From contig CALDIG010000146.1 in the NCBI GenBank assembly GCA_937904375.1, forward strand, positions 1 to 19,072: a stretch of 19,072 nt of DNA, in the 5' to 3' direction. The notes beneath the pieces were generated by a model. The model ran no database searches. It had not been told where the DNA came from and saw only the letters and a list, made by a program, of their open reading frames with translations. This document shows, piece after piece, positions 8,806 to 15,416 of the stretch. The first letter of the stretch is position 1, and every line of letters begins with the position of its first letter. Made by a program: the position numbers and the translations under genes. Origin of the DNA: an uncultured Prevotellaceae bacterium (GTDB lineage: Bacteria; Bacteroidota; Bacteroidia; Bacteroidales; Muribaculaceae).

Positions 8806-10863
8806 ATGAAGAAAATTTTGACTCTTCTTTTCGCAGTTGTGACTGTTGCTGCTTTTGCTGCTCCTGCTTTGCAGAAGGCTCATAAGCTCCAGCCACAAAA
8901 ATCGGAGGCTAAGGTTGAGATGATGGCTCAAAAGGGCGATCTCTACACTGGCAAGGGCGGCATGATGAAGGACTTCACTTCGGGTGTCGACACCATGTAC
9001 TTGACTCCTAGGGGCACATTCTTCTCGGCATTCTTCCCCTACAGTGACAGCTTCTTCTACAGCTACAACGTGTGCATGGTTCCCGGTAACACCGAGACTA
9101 CTTGGACCAACATCTCGACAGGTATCGCTAGCGAGACCTACGACTGGGTGTATTACAACCCCGCAGTTGACGAGGAGAACCTCTCTATTGTAGAGGGCGA
9201 GAAAGACCTGGTTTGCACATTCCCCAACTATCCCGGATGGTGGGTTTCACCAAAACTCTTCGCCAACGCCTACAGCGATGACGATTATGATGCCGGTAAC
9301 TACTACAACTTCAGCGGTGCCATGGTTATGGGTGGCAAGCTGGAGATGGACGTGCTTGGCGATGGTACTACACTGACCAACATGTATCAGTTCTCGCCAC
9401 GTGCCGACTATAGCGACATCATGCGCACTTCTTACAGTGCTGGTTCTAGCGAGGACGTAAACGACTTCTTCGGCGACCTGCCCAGTGGCTACAAACCCGA
9501 TGGTGCCGTAGATGGTAAGATTCAGAACTTCATTCAGATCTTCAACTATCCTGGCAAGAATTACACCTTCTCACGCATCCAGTTCTATGCTTATTGCACC
9601 GCTGACGCTGGCAATAAACTAACTGCTAAGGTTTGCCCAATGACTGATGGTATGATCGATCTGGACAACCCAATCGCTACTTCTGTTTATGAGTTCCCCG
9701 AGGATGTATTGAGCACTACTACTGCTATCGACTTCTTCTTTGAGAAAGAGGATCCCGAACTCGGCCTTACCGAGGAGGATTGGCTGGAGATTGATGGCGA
9801 CATCGCTATCGTTATTGACGGCGTTAATGAGGTTCCAGAGGTTTCTCCAATCCTGAACGCTATGACTCGTGTTGCCGACCTGGCTCACGATGAGTTCTAC
9901 TCTCAATTCTTAGGTGGCTATGCCATGTGGGACTTCTACGATGAAAGTGGCGAGGTTATCGAGACCAGCTTCATCCCCTGCCACATGGGTTACTACTGGG
10001 GCTCTGGCGACGACAGCGGTCTTCCCGAGAACCACCTGCTCTCTATCAACGCTCAGATGGCCTACATCGAGACTGTAGAAGGCAACGCTACTGAGTACAC
10101 TATCCCCACTGAAGGTGGTGAGTTTACTCTCGAGCTCAAGGCCAGCGAGCCTTACGATGCTTGGGCAGTAGATGAGATCCCCGAGTGGATTACTATCGAG
10201 GCTGAGGATCAGATAGATGTTGACGAGGATGGCTATGAGTCTTATGCTGGCTACACCACTCTCACTATCACCGTAGAGCCTAACAACAATGGTGAGGTAG
10301 TTTACACCCTCCCAGGCACTGAGTTCAAGCTTATCGTTGGCGAGGTTGTTGAGGAGTCTGTTTACTATCTCGTTGGTGACTTCAACGGTTGGAGCCAGCA
10401 AGAAGGCATGCTTGAGTTCGTAGCTAATGAGGACGGTGTTCTTGAGACTGAGGCTGAGCTCGAGGCTGGTGCAGAGTTCAAGATCATCACTCCTAACGGT
10501 GACGGCTGGACATGGTATGGCGGCGTTGACGAGAATGGCGTTGGCTACTTCCTGATCAACAACGGTCTGCTGAATGTTCCTCTGACTCTGGTTGACGGTT
10601 CTAACTTCAAGATGGAGAATGGTGGCATCTACACCCTCCAACTTGATACTGAGAACATGACTCTCACAGTTATCTCTCAAAATACATTTATTCCTGGCGA
10701 CGTTGACGGTGACGGCTTCGTTACTGCTGCCGACGTTACTGCACTCTACAACTGGATGCTCAACAACGACGATTCAGCTCTTGTTAATCCTGATCAGGAT
10801 GGCGACGGCAACATCACCGCAGGTGACGTAACTGCTGTTTACAACATCCTCATTGGTAGCTAA
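8806..10863 (+). CDS. Secreted multidomain protein with BACON-like, SusE/F-like and dockerin-like domains
   Basis: A 685-residue exported protein with a signal peptide (MKKILTLLFAVVTVAAFA|AP) and no lipobox. About the first 400 residues are acidic, aromatic-rich sequence I cannot assign. From about residue 420, ATEYTIPTEGGEFTLELKAS and WAVDEIPEWITIEAE resemble a BACON-type binding domain. From about 520, VYYLVGDFNGWSQQ and FKIITPNGDGWTWYGG resemble a SusE/SusF starch-binding-like module. The last 58 residues hold two calcium-loop repeats, DVDGDGFVTAAD and DQDGDGNITAGD, as in dockerin type I. No catalytic site is visible, so it is more likely a binding or structural protein than an enzyme. It has its own promoter and terminator. 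No cohesin is encoded in the window, so the dockerin partner is unknown. Confidence 0.85.
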   Translation: MKKILTLLFAVVTVAAFAAPALQKAHKLQPQKSEAKVEMMAQKGDLYTGKGGMMKDFTSGVDTMYLTPRGTFFSAFFPYSDSFFYSYNVCMVPGNTETTWTNISTGIASETYDWVYYNPAVDEENLSIVEGEKDLVCTFPNYPGWWVSPKLFANAYSDDDYDAGNYYNFSGAMVMGGKLEMDVLGDGTTLTNMYQFSPRADYSDIMRTSYSAGSSEDVNDFFGDLPSGYKPDGAVDGKIQNFIQIFNYPGKNYTFSRIQFYAYCTADAGNKLTAKVCPMTDGMIDLDNPIATSVYEFPEDVLSTTTAIDFFFEKEDPELGLTEEDWLEIDGDIAIVIDGVNEVPEVSPILNAMTRVADLAHDEFYSQFLGGYAMWDFYDESGEVIETSFIPCHMGYYWGSGDDSGLPENHLLSINAQMAYIETVEGNATEYTIPTEGGEFTLELKASEPYDAWAVDEIPEWITIEAEDQIDVDEDGYESYAGYTTLTITVEPNNNGEVVYTLPGTEFKLIVGEVVEESVYYLVGDFNGWSQQEGMLEFVANEDGVLETEAELEAGAEFKIITPNGDGWTWYGGVDENGVGYFLINNGLLNVPLTLVDGSNFKMENGGIYTLQLDTENMTLTVISQNTFIPGDVDGDGFVTAADVTALYNWMLNNDDSALVNPDQDGDGNITAGDVTAVYNILIGS

Positions 10864-10966
10864 TTCCAATTAACGACATTTATTGAGAGAGACTACTCAC
10901 CATTTAATTCACGTTTATTATTTATTAGTCACACACAAGAGTAGTCAATCAAAATAAATACCTCAA

Positions 10967-10998
10967 AAAAGCCTCAACCCGTGCGGGTTGAGGCTTTT
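10967..10998 (+). terminator. Strong rho-independent terminator
   Basis: A 14-bp perfect stem, AAAAGCCTCAACCC (10967-10980) with GGGTTGAGGCTTTT (10985-10998), has a GTGC loop and is followed by CTTTCTTCT. It sits about 100 bases after the dockerin protein gene. A-tracts precede the stem, so it could also act for leftward transcripts. Just upstream, GACTACTC (10891-10898) and GAGTAGTC (10939-10946) form a second, weaker inverted repeat. Confidence 0.92.
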
Positions 10999-11022
10999 CT
11001 TTCTTCTCTCGTTTCACGCAGT

Positions 11023-11205
11023 TATATCAAACAACTATCACAACTTTTCAAACAACTAAAACAACAAAAATATTTGCGCGCGGTATATCAAACAACTTGA
11101 ACAACAAGCTAACAACAAACACAACAAAAAAGAAATATTTCTACATATTTAGAAAAAATACTTTTTGTTCTTGTTGTATTTGAGTTGTTAAAGTTGTTTC
11201 ATATA
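11023..11205. repeat. TATATCAAACAACT repeat cluster, copies B and C
   Basis: TATATCAAACAACT occurs at 11023-11036 and again at 11084-11097. The second copy forms a long inverted repeat with AAGTTGTTTCATATA (11191-11205), 14 of 15 bases pairing, with a nested pair ACAACAAG (11102-11109) and CTTGTTGT (11170-11177). The whole gap from 10999 to 11237 is AT-rich with runs of ACAAC and holds no gene. Confidence 0.6.
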
Positions 11206-11237
11206 ACATAAGAAACCGGGTAACCGAAGTGGCGGAG

Positions 11238-11671
11238 TTATTTATATCCTCTTATGATGCGGCCGTCATAGCCTAAAATCGCTTTGCGTTCGTCATCATA
11301 AAAGTATCTTTCTAGTTGATAGTATTCAGGGAAAAAGTTTACAAGAATGCCGCAAGAAGATTTTGTTAATCGCATATAGTTATGTAACTGAGCGCGATGT
11401 ACATTGATTACGTCAAAAACCGCTTTACACTCCACTATGATATCGTTCTTGCACAAAAAATCCACTCTGAATTCCGATTTAAGAGGTGTTCCATTATAAA
11501 TAGGATGGTAGGACTTCTCTCTAAAAAAGGAATCTTGTCATTCTCAAGTTGCAACTGCAAAGCCTCTTGATAACAATACTCATTCAGTCCTGGTCCCATT
11601 CCTTTTTTTACTTCAAGAATGGCTCCAATCACATCATAGATGTTATTCTTTAATTCATTTATATCAACCAT
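11238..11671 (-). pseudogene. GxxExxY-family protein, frameshifted
   Basis: Two overlapping minus-strand frames together make one GxxExxY protein, a small PD-(D/E)XK-nuclease-like family of unknown role. The N-terminal part (start at 11671) has GPGLNEYCYQEAL, the family signature. The C-terminal part has FRVDFLCKNDIIVECKAV, containing the D and ExK of the nuclease-like core, and HRAQLHNYMRLT. The break is at a run of six A (plus strand 11523-11528). Adding one base restores continuous family-like sequence, IPFFREKSYHPIYNGTPLKS. This is either a true one-base deletion or a homopolymer sequencing error. Intact, it would be about 144 residues. No promoter was recognised. Confidence 0.8.
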
Positions 11672-11725
11672 ATATATTTTTTTAATGAAAAAAAATTATT
11701 TGTGTGAGTTGTTAGCTGGTTGTTC

Positions 11726-11740
11726 AAGTTGTTTAATATA
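11726..11740. repeat. AAGTTGTTTAATATA repeat copy E
   Basis: This 15-mer differs by one base from the right arm of the 11084-11205 inverted repeat. It lies in the short gap between the regulator gene and the GxxExxY gene and is part of the same dispersed intergenic family. Confidence 0.5.
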
Positions 11741-11754
11741 ATAGAGACGAGGAG

Positions 11755-12327
11755 TTATATCACGGTATCTTCGTCGATGAGGTTGTTGAGCAGGGCATAG
11801 ACGGTGAGGCCGGCGACGCTCTTGATGCCAGTCTTGCGCACGATGTTCTTGCGGTGGGTGGTGACGGTGAACACGCTCACATTGAGGCGAGCGGCAATCT
11901 CTTTGTTCGACAAGCCTCGTGCCACCTCCACCAGCACTGCTGTCTCGCGGCGGGTGAGCTCGTGGCTGCTCATGGCGGCATCGCTGGTTTGCGTCTTGGT
12001 GCTTATCTCCAGCACCGTCTGGAGTATCGACTGCTGACTGTCGCGAATGTCGATTATGCCGTCGAAGCGCTTGAGCCTCACCTGTTTCACATATTGATAC
12101 ACCAGCGCCAGGACCGCTATGCTGCGTCCGTTGCGCAGCTCGGTGACGTTGTCGTTGAGCGTGGGGTTGATGATGAGGATGTCGGGCTTTAGCACGTCGA
12201 GGCGGTTGCCCAGGTCGTCGGCAGTGTATTCTGGCTTCAGCATCTTGAGCTCGCCATGGTTGAGAGTCGCCACCAGCCCCTCGACGATGACCTCCGAAGG
12301 CTCCACTATCAATACTTTCTTTTTCAT
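11755..12327 (-). CDS. LuxR-type regulator with atypical receiver-like domain
   Basis: A 190-residue DNA-binding regulator. Residues about 1-115 look like a response-regulator receiver (KKKVLIVEP, then KPDILIINP). The usual acidic pair is replaced by E9-P10, and the phosphoacceptor Asp position is N54, so standard phosphorylation is unlikely. Residues 124-184 are a clear LuxR/GerE helix-turn-helix (LTRRETAVLVEVARGLSNKEIA, then TVTTHRKNIVRKTGIKS, shown here in parts). Its ATG overlaps the stop of the hemerythrin gene in an ATGA, which indicates translational coupling. A second long minus frame over the same bases is Arg/His-rich and is not a gene. It probably regulates a response connected with the hemerythrin protein, which is inference from the coupling. 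Confidence 0.88.
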   Translation of the reverse strand: MKKKVLIVEPSEVIVEGLVATLNHGELKMLKPEYTADDLGNRLDVLKPDILIINPTLNDNVTELRNGRSIAVLALVYQYVKQVRLKRFDGIIDIRDSQQSILQTVLEISTKTQTSDAAMSSHELTRRETAVLVEVARGLSNKEIAARLNVSVFTVTTHRKNIVRKTGIKSVAGLTVYALLNNLIDEDTVI

Positions 12328-13049
12328 GGCTTTGCGGTGTTCTCAAGTTGCTTAACGTATGGTCCCAGAATTTTATCCTCGATGATGGCGTGCTTGCGCA
12401 GGTCGCGCGAAAGCTGGAGGATGTCGAAAATCATGTCGATAGCATCATCGCTATGTAGGGGCGAGGCCTGCCTCGTCCGCTCTGTTGAAGGAGAAGAAGG
12501 CAGATATTTGAAAATTATCTGTACTAGGTCGCTGAGCTTGTCTTCGAGGTTGCCGTGCGAGACAAGGAAGTCCTTGATTTTGAAGTCATCGCCCTTGCCG
12601 CCAATGAGGTTGCTGATGTGAGGATAAACGGTCTTCTCCTCGTGGGCGAAATGCTCGCGCACCTCCTCGATATAGGCGTTGAAAAACTGCTTTATCGCCT
12701 TGCCGGCGCGGGGCGGCAACATATCGGCGATTTTCTCGAGGTGATGCCCTATGTGTGGCAGGCGGCGGTTGAGGTAATAGTCGTGCGAGCGCAGCAGGTA
12801 AGGCACGAGGTCCTCCATGGGCGTGGCACGCAGCGAGGCTTGCGACGGGATGTAGTTGCCGTTGCTGTAAACTTCGCAGATGAGCAGGAAAAACTGCGGG
12901 TCGATGCCATGCTCATGGCACACCTGCGCTATCGTCTTGTCGCCAAAGCCCATAGGTATGCCAAAGTGCGACAGGGTGAGAAGCAGTTGAGGCTGCGCGG
13001 TAATCAGTGCCGACAGGTTGTCGGTCTCTTTGTAAAGATATTCGGTCAT
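12324..13049 (-). CDS. Hemerythrin-domain protein (RIC/YtfE-like)
   Basis: A cytoplasmic 241-residue protein likely to carry a non-heme di-iron site in a helical bundle. Relatives bind oxygen or nitric oxide or help repair iron-sulfur clusters under stress. Candidate iron ligands are H89, H102/H103, H133, H136 or E137, H144, H165, H220 and E224, seen in SHDYYL, PHIGHHLEK, HFAHEEKTVYPH, VSHGNLED and RKHAIIEDKI. The first ~75 residues (LLLTLSHFGIPMGFGDKTIA, QVCHEHGID) resemble the small N-terminal domain of ScdA-type proteins. I choose the ATG at 13049, not 13100, because the promoter -7 box is at 13071-13078, so the upstream codons would not be transcribed. Residues 190-200 are an in-frame palindromic insert. 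It is coupled to the LuxR-type gene by an ATGA overlap. Confidence 0.88.
   Translation of the reverse strand: MTEYLYKETDNLSALITAQPQLLLTLSHFGIPMGFGDKTIAQVCHEHGIDPQFFLLICEVYSNGNYIPSQASLRATPMEDLVPYLLRSHDYYLNRRLPHIGHHLEKIADMLPPRAGKAIKQFFNAYIEEVREHFAHEEKTVYPHISNLIGGKGDDFKIKDFLVSHGNLEDKLSDLVQIIFKYLPSSPSTERTRQASPLHSDDAIDMIFDILQLSRDLRKHAIIEDKILGPYVKQLENTAKP
12450..12482. repeat. In-frame palindromic insert within the hemerythrin gene
   Basis: A GC-rich 33-base segment centred on CGAGGC-CT-GCCTCG (12462-12475) encodes ERTRQASPLHS in the hemerythrin frame. It lies between helices bearing iron ligands, so it lengthens a loop without disrupting the frame. It looks like an intergenic palindromic repeat that has entered a gene. 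Confidence 0.5.
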
Positions 13050-13070
13050 GATTGTAGTGTTTTTATGCCA

Positions 13071-13101
13071 CAAAGTTAGGGAGAATTTCGCAGAATGCAA
13101 A
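13071..13101 (-). promoter_or_regulatory. Promoter of the hemerythrin-regulator operon
   Basis: On the minus strand, TTTG (13098-13101) lies 19 bases before TAACTTTG (13071-13078), an exact -7 consensus. The start would be near 13064, about 15 bases before the ATG at 13049, which supports that start codon. Confidence 0.8.
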
Positions 13102-13112
13102 ATTCTCCCTAA
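13076..13112. promoter_or_regulatory. Inverted-repeat operator over the hemerythrin promoter
   Basis: TTAGGGAGAATTT (13076-13088) and AAATTCTCCCTAA (13100-13112) are perfect 13-bp inverted repeats with an 11-base spacer. They cover the -33 box and touch the -7 box. All of it is upstream of the predicted transcript start, so it is probably a DNA operator and not an RNA hairpin. The binding protein is unknown, and the coupled LuxR-type product is one candidate. Confidence 0.65.
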
Positions 13113-13172
13113 TTATCATTGTTCTCCACATTAACCATGTGCTGACGCACATGCAACCATCCTTTCAGCTAG

Positions 13173-13256
13173 ATTAAACAAAAACAACAAAACCTGACAA
13201 GTATAACATAAAAAATATTTGTTGCTTTTGTTTTTATTTGTTGAGTTTGTTTGATA
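13173..13256. repeat. TATCAAACAAA inverted-repeat element, copy D
   Basis: The left arm at 13173-13190 (ATTAAACAAAAACAACAA) pairs at 15 of 18 positions with the right arm at 13239-13256. The 29 bases 13228-13256 are the exact reverse complement of 8538-8566. The element lies between pepD and the hemerythrin promoter and has no ORF. It could help end pepD transcripts. Confidence 0.65.
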
Positions 13257-13276
13257 CAATGAGCTGGAGGGGGCGC

Positions 13277-14734
13277 TTATTTCACGGGTACTTCCTCGAG
13301 GGCTTTAACCAGCAGCTTCCAGAATGGCTCGGCGGCGGGGATGTAGGCACGCTCGATGGTAGTGTGGGGGCTCTTCAGTGTGGGACCGAAGCTCACCACG
13401 TCCATGTGTGGGTACTTGCCCAGGATGATAGAGCACTCAAGTCCGGCGTGATCCACTTGTACGATGCCTTCTTCCTTGAAGAGTTTCTTGTAGATGCCGA
13501 GAAGCATGTGTAGCGCCTCGCTGTCGGGGTTGGGATCCCAGCCAATGTAGTCGCCGCCAGTCTCCACCTTGAAGTCGGCGAGGTGGAAGCAGGTCATAAG
13601 CATCTTCACAATGTAGTCCTTCATGTCCTCGCGTGCCGAGCGGGCGAGAATCTGCACTGCGGCTTTGCCGTCTTCGATGTCGATGATGGCGAGGTTGCTC
13701 GAGGTCTCCACCACGTTAGGATAGGCGGGGATGAAGCGCACCACGCCGTCGTGGCAAGCGTAGATGGCACGCAGGATGGTGGTCTGGTCGTCGAGCGCCA
13801 TCTTCATCTTGGGACGGTCGATTTCCTTGAGCGTCAAGTCAACTTTGTCCTCGATGAGTTTGAACTGGCTCTCGAACTCGGCCTTCATGGTCTTGACGAG
13901 TTTCTTCATACCCTTCAGGTTATCCTTGGGCACGACGAGCACGGTCTCGGCCTTGAACGGGATGGCATTGCGCATGTTGCCGCCATGCCAGTTCACTAGG
14001 CGGGCCTTGTGGTCCACGATGGCGAGTTGCACCAGGCGGGCCATCAACTTGTTGGCGTTGGCACGGCCCTCATGGATTTCCAGGCCGCTGTGGCCGCCCT
14101 TGAGGCCCTTGAGGGTGATGCGCACGGCAGTGTCGCCGCTGGCGGTCTTCACCTCGTTATAGTTGCGGGTGCAGGTAACGTCGATGCCGCCGGCACTGCC
14201 GATGACGAACTTGCCCCAGGTCTCGCTGTCCAGATTGAACAGGATGTCGCCCTTCATCTGGCCCTTGGGCAGGTCGTTGGCGCCATACATGCCGGTCTCC
14301 TCATCCTTGGTGATGAGGCCCTCGATGGGACCGTGCTTGAGGGTGTTGTCCTCCATGACCGCCATGATGGCAGCCACGCCCAGACCGTCGTCAGCACCCA
14401 GCGTGGTGCCGCGGGCCTTGATCCACTCGCCGTCGATGTAGGGCTCGATGGGATCGGTCTCGAAGTTGTGCTTGGATTCGGGCGTCTTCTGGGGCACCAT
14501 GTCCATGTGGGCCTGCATGGTGATGCACTTGCGGTTCTCCATGCCGGGGGTCGCGGGCTTGCGCATCACGATGTTGCCGGCGGGATCCTGGAAGGCCTCC
14601 ACGCCCACCTTCTTGGCGAAGTCGAGCAGGAACTGCTGGATTTTCTCAACATGTCCCGAGGGACGGGGAATCTGCGTCAGCGCATAGAAGTTGCGCCAGA
14701 TGCACGTCGGTTTCAGTTTCTCAATCTCGTTCAT
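13277..14734 (-). CDS. pepD: Aminoacyl-histidine dipeptidase (cytosol non-specific dipeptidase, M20)
   Basis: A cytoplasmic dinuclear-zinc dipeptidase with broad specificity including Xaa-His dipeptides, feeding amino-acid recycling. The 485 residues match the family length. The M20 motifs are all present: QAHMDMV with metal ligand H76 and D78, GADDGLG with bridging D115, DEETGMYG with catalytic E145 and ligand E146, NLDSE with D169, and the C-terminal SPHTTIE with H457. The N-terminal MNEIEKLKP and IPRPSGH are typical of the PepD subgroup. The start at 14734 is supported by a consensus promoter about 65 bases upstream. The gene is clearly GC-richer than the methyltransferase region next to it. 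It appears monocistronic. Confidence 0.96.
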   Translation of the reverse strand: MNEIEKLKPTCIWRNFYALTQIPRPSGHVEKIQQFLLDFAKKVGVEAFQDPAGNIVMRKPATPGMENRKCITMQAHMDMVPQKTPESKHNFETDPIEPYIDGEWIKARGTTLGADDGLGVAAIMAVMEDNTLKHGPIEGLITKDEETGMYGANDLPKGQMKGDILFNLDSETWGKFVIGSAGGIDVTCTRNYNEVKTASGDTAVRITLKGLKGGHSGLEIHEGRANANKLMARLVQLAIVDHKARLVNWHGGNMRNAIPFKAETVLVVPKDNLKGMKKLVKTMKAEFESQFKLIEDKVDLTLKEIDRPKMKMALDDQTTILRAIYACHDGVVRFIPAYPNVVETSSNLAIIDIEDGKAAVQILARSAREDMKDYIVKMLMTCFHLADFKVETGGDYIGWDPNPDSEALHMLLGIYKKLFKEEGIVQVDHAGLECSIILGKYPHMDVVSFGPTLKSPHTTIERAYIPAAEPFWKLLVKALEEVPVK

Positions 14735-14797
14735 TTCTTGATTCAGTTGTTAATGTCTTACAGGTTATTGAAATTAAACGTTTTGCTTTCTATCTCG

Positions 14798-14829
14798 CAA
14801 AGATAGTGCAAGTCGAGCGAAGTGCCAAA
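14798..14829 (-). promoter_or_regulatory. pepD promoter
   Basis: On the minus strand, TTTG (14826-14829), an exact 20-base spacer, then TATCTTTG (14798-14805) match the Bacteroidota consensus at both boxes. The start would be near 14791, giving a leader of about 57 bases. Confidence 0.85.
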
Positions 14830-14860
14830 CAAAAAGCCATTTTTGTAACATATTTTAAAT

Positions 14861-14906
14861 GCGAATTGCGCGAATTATTTAATTAGTTTAAATTCGTGAA
14901 ATTAGC
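14861..14906. repeat. GCGAATTGCGCGAATT-type intergenic repeat
   Basis: GCGAATTGCGCGAATTATTT and, 7 bases further on, AAATTCGTGAAATTAG form an imperfect inverted structure. The same GCGAATTGCACGAATT motif recurs at about 15326-15341, and the related ACGAATTACACGAATT or ACGAATTATACGAATT occurs at 15274-15289 and 18969-18984. This is a small dispersed repeat family with no coding content. Confidence 0.5.
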
Positions 14907-15220
14907 ATTAGCCCCTGCAGGGTTTGACCATTTCCGCCTTTGGTTTCTTGTGCTTTTTCAGACAACTTCCACAACACATCAGACAACAGGCACAACTTTT
15001 TTTGCTTCAGCATCCGCACCACCCCAGCGGGGTCACATTGCGATGATGACGCGGCGTGGCTGTCGTGACCACCCGTTTTGTGTCAAAAAGCAATATGGCG
15101 CTAATGGCACTTATTTTACAACCCGTTGGTTTTCAGCGATGTTTTTCCTCGATGCTGAAGCAATGGGGTGGGGCGGAAGTGTTAACGAATTGTTAAACGT
15201 GATTTTTTATCTCTCCGCAA
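14907..15220. other. Intergenic region without a convincing gene
   Basis: An open frame on the plus strand runs through 14896-15270, but its protein is low in recognisable features and crosses repeats, so I do not call it. Visible structures are CAGACAAC repeats near 14959-14990, a hairpin ACCCC-AGC-GGGGT near 15020-15032 and the dyad TTAAC-GAATT-GTTAA at 15182-15196. Confidence 0.5.
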
Positions 15221-15253
15221 CAAAGTTACAATCCATCACCTCAAGCAGTCAAT
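15221..15253 (-). promoter_or_regulatory. Candidate leftward promoter without an assigned gene
   Basis: On the minus strand, ATTG (15250-15253), a 21-base spacer, then TAACTTTG (15221-15228) match the consensus. Downstream of it lies the dyad TTAAC-GAATT-GTTAA. No recognisable gene follows before pepD, so it may be a small RNA promoter, a relic or a chance match. Confidence 0.35.
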
Positions 15254-15270
15254 GTCAAAAAGCATTGTAA

Positions 15271-15311
15271 ACTACGAATTACACGAATTGAACTAATTCT
15301 TGGGCGTCCGC
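15271..15311 (+). repeat. 41-bp direct repeat, left copy
   Basis: This segment begins ACTACGAATTACACGAATTG and ends GGGCGTCCGC. It matches 18966-19006 in the same orientation with two differences in 41 bases. The two copies bracket the methyltransferase island. Confidence 0.8.
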
Positions 15312-15416
15312 ACTCGTTTTTTAATGCGAATTGCACGAATTACCACAAATCAACCATAAATCATTTATAGAAATCAAAGGTCATTTAATGTCAGACTGAA
15401 ACTTTAAAATAGACAT

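Noticed and set aside
11023..11205. A CRISPR array, considered because of recurring ATCAAACAAC units
   Set aside because: Spacing is irregular, copies are in both orientations, unit identity is imperfect and no cas gene is present.
11696..12346. Long minus-strand frame of 216 codons over the LuxR-type gene
   Set aside because: The product is extremely rich in Arg, His, Pro and Gln and is the out-of-frame reading of a clear LuxR-type gene on the same strand.
14009..14806. 265-codon plus-strand frame antisense to pepD
   Set aside because: It is a GC-driven shadow of pepD, rich in Ala, Gly, Leu, Val and His, with no family resemblance.
14896..15270. 124-codon plus-strand frame in the pepD-methyltransferase gap
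   Set aside because: It crosses dispersed repeats and a hairpin, has no recognisable domain and no promoter, and I judge it a chance frame.
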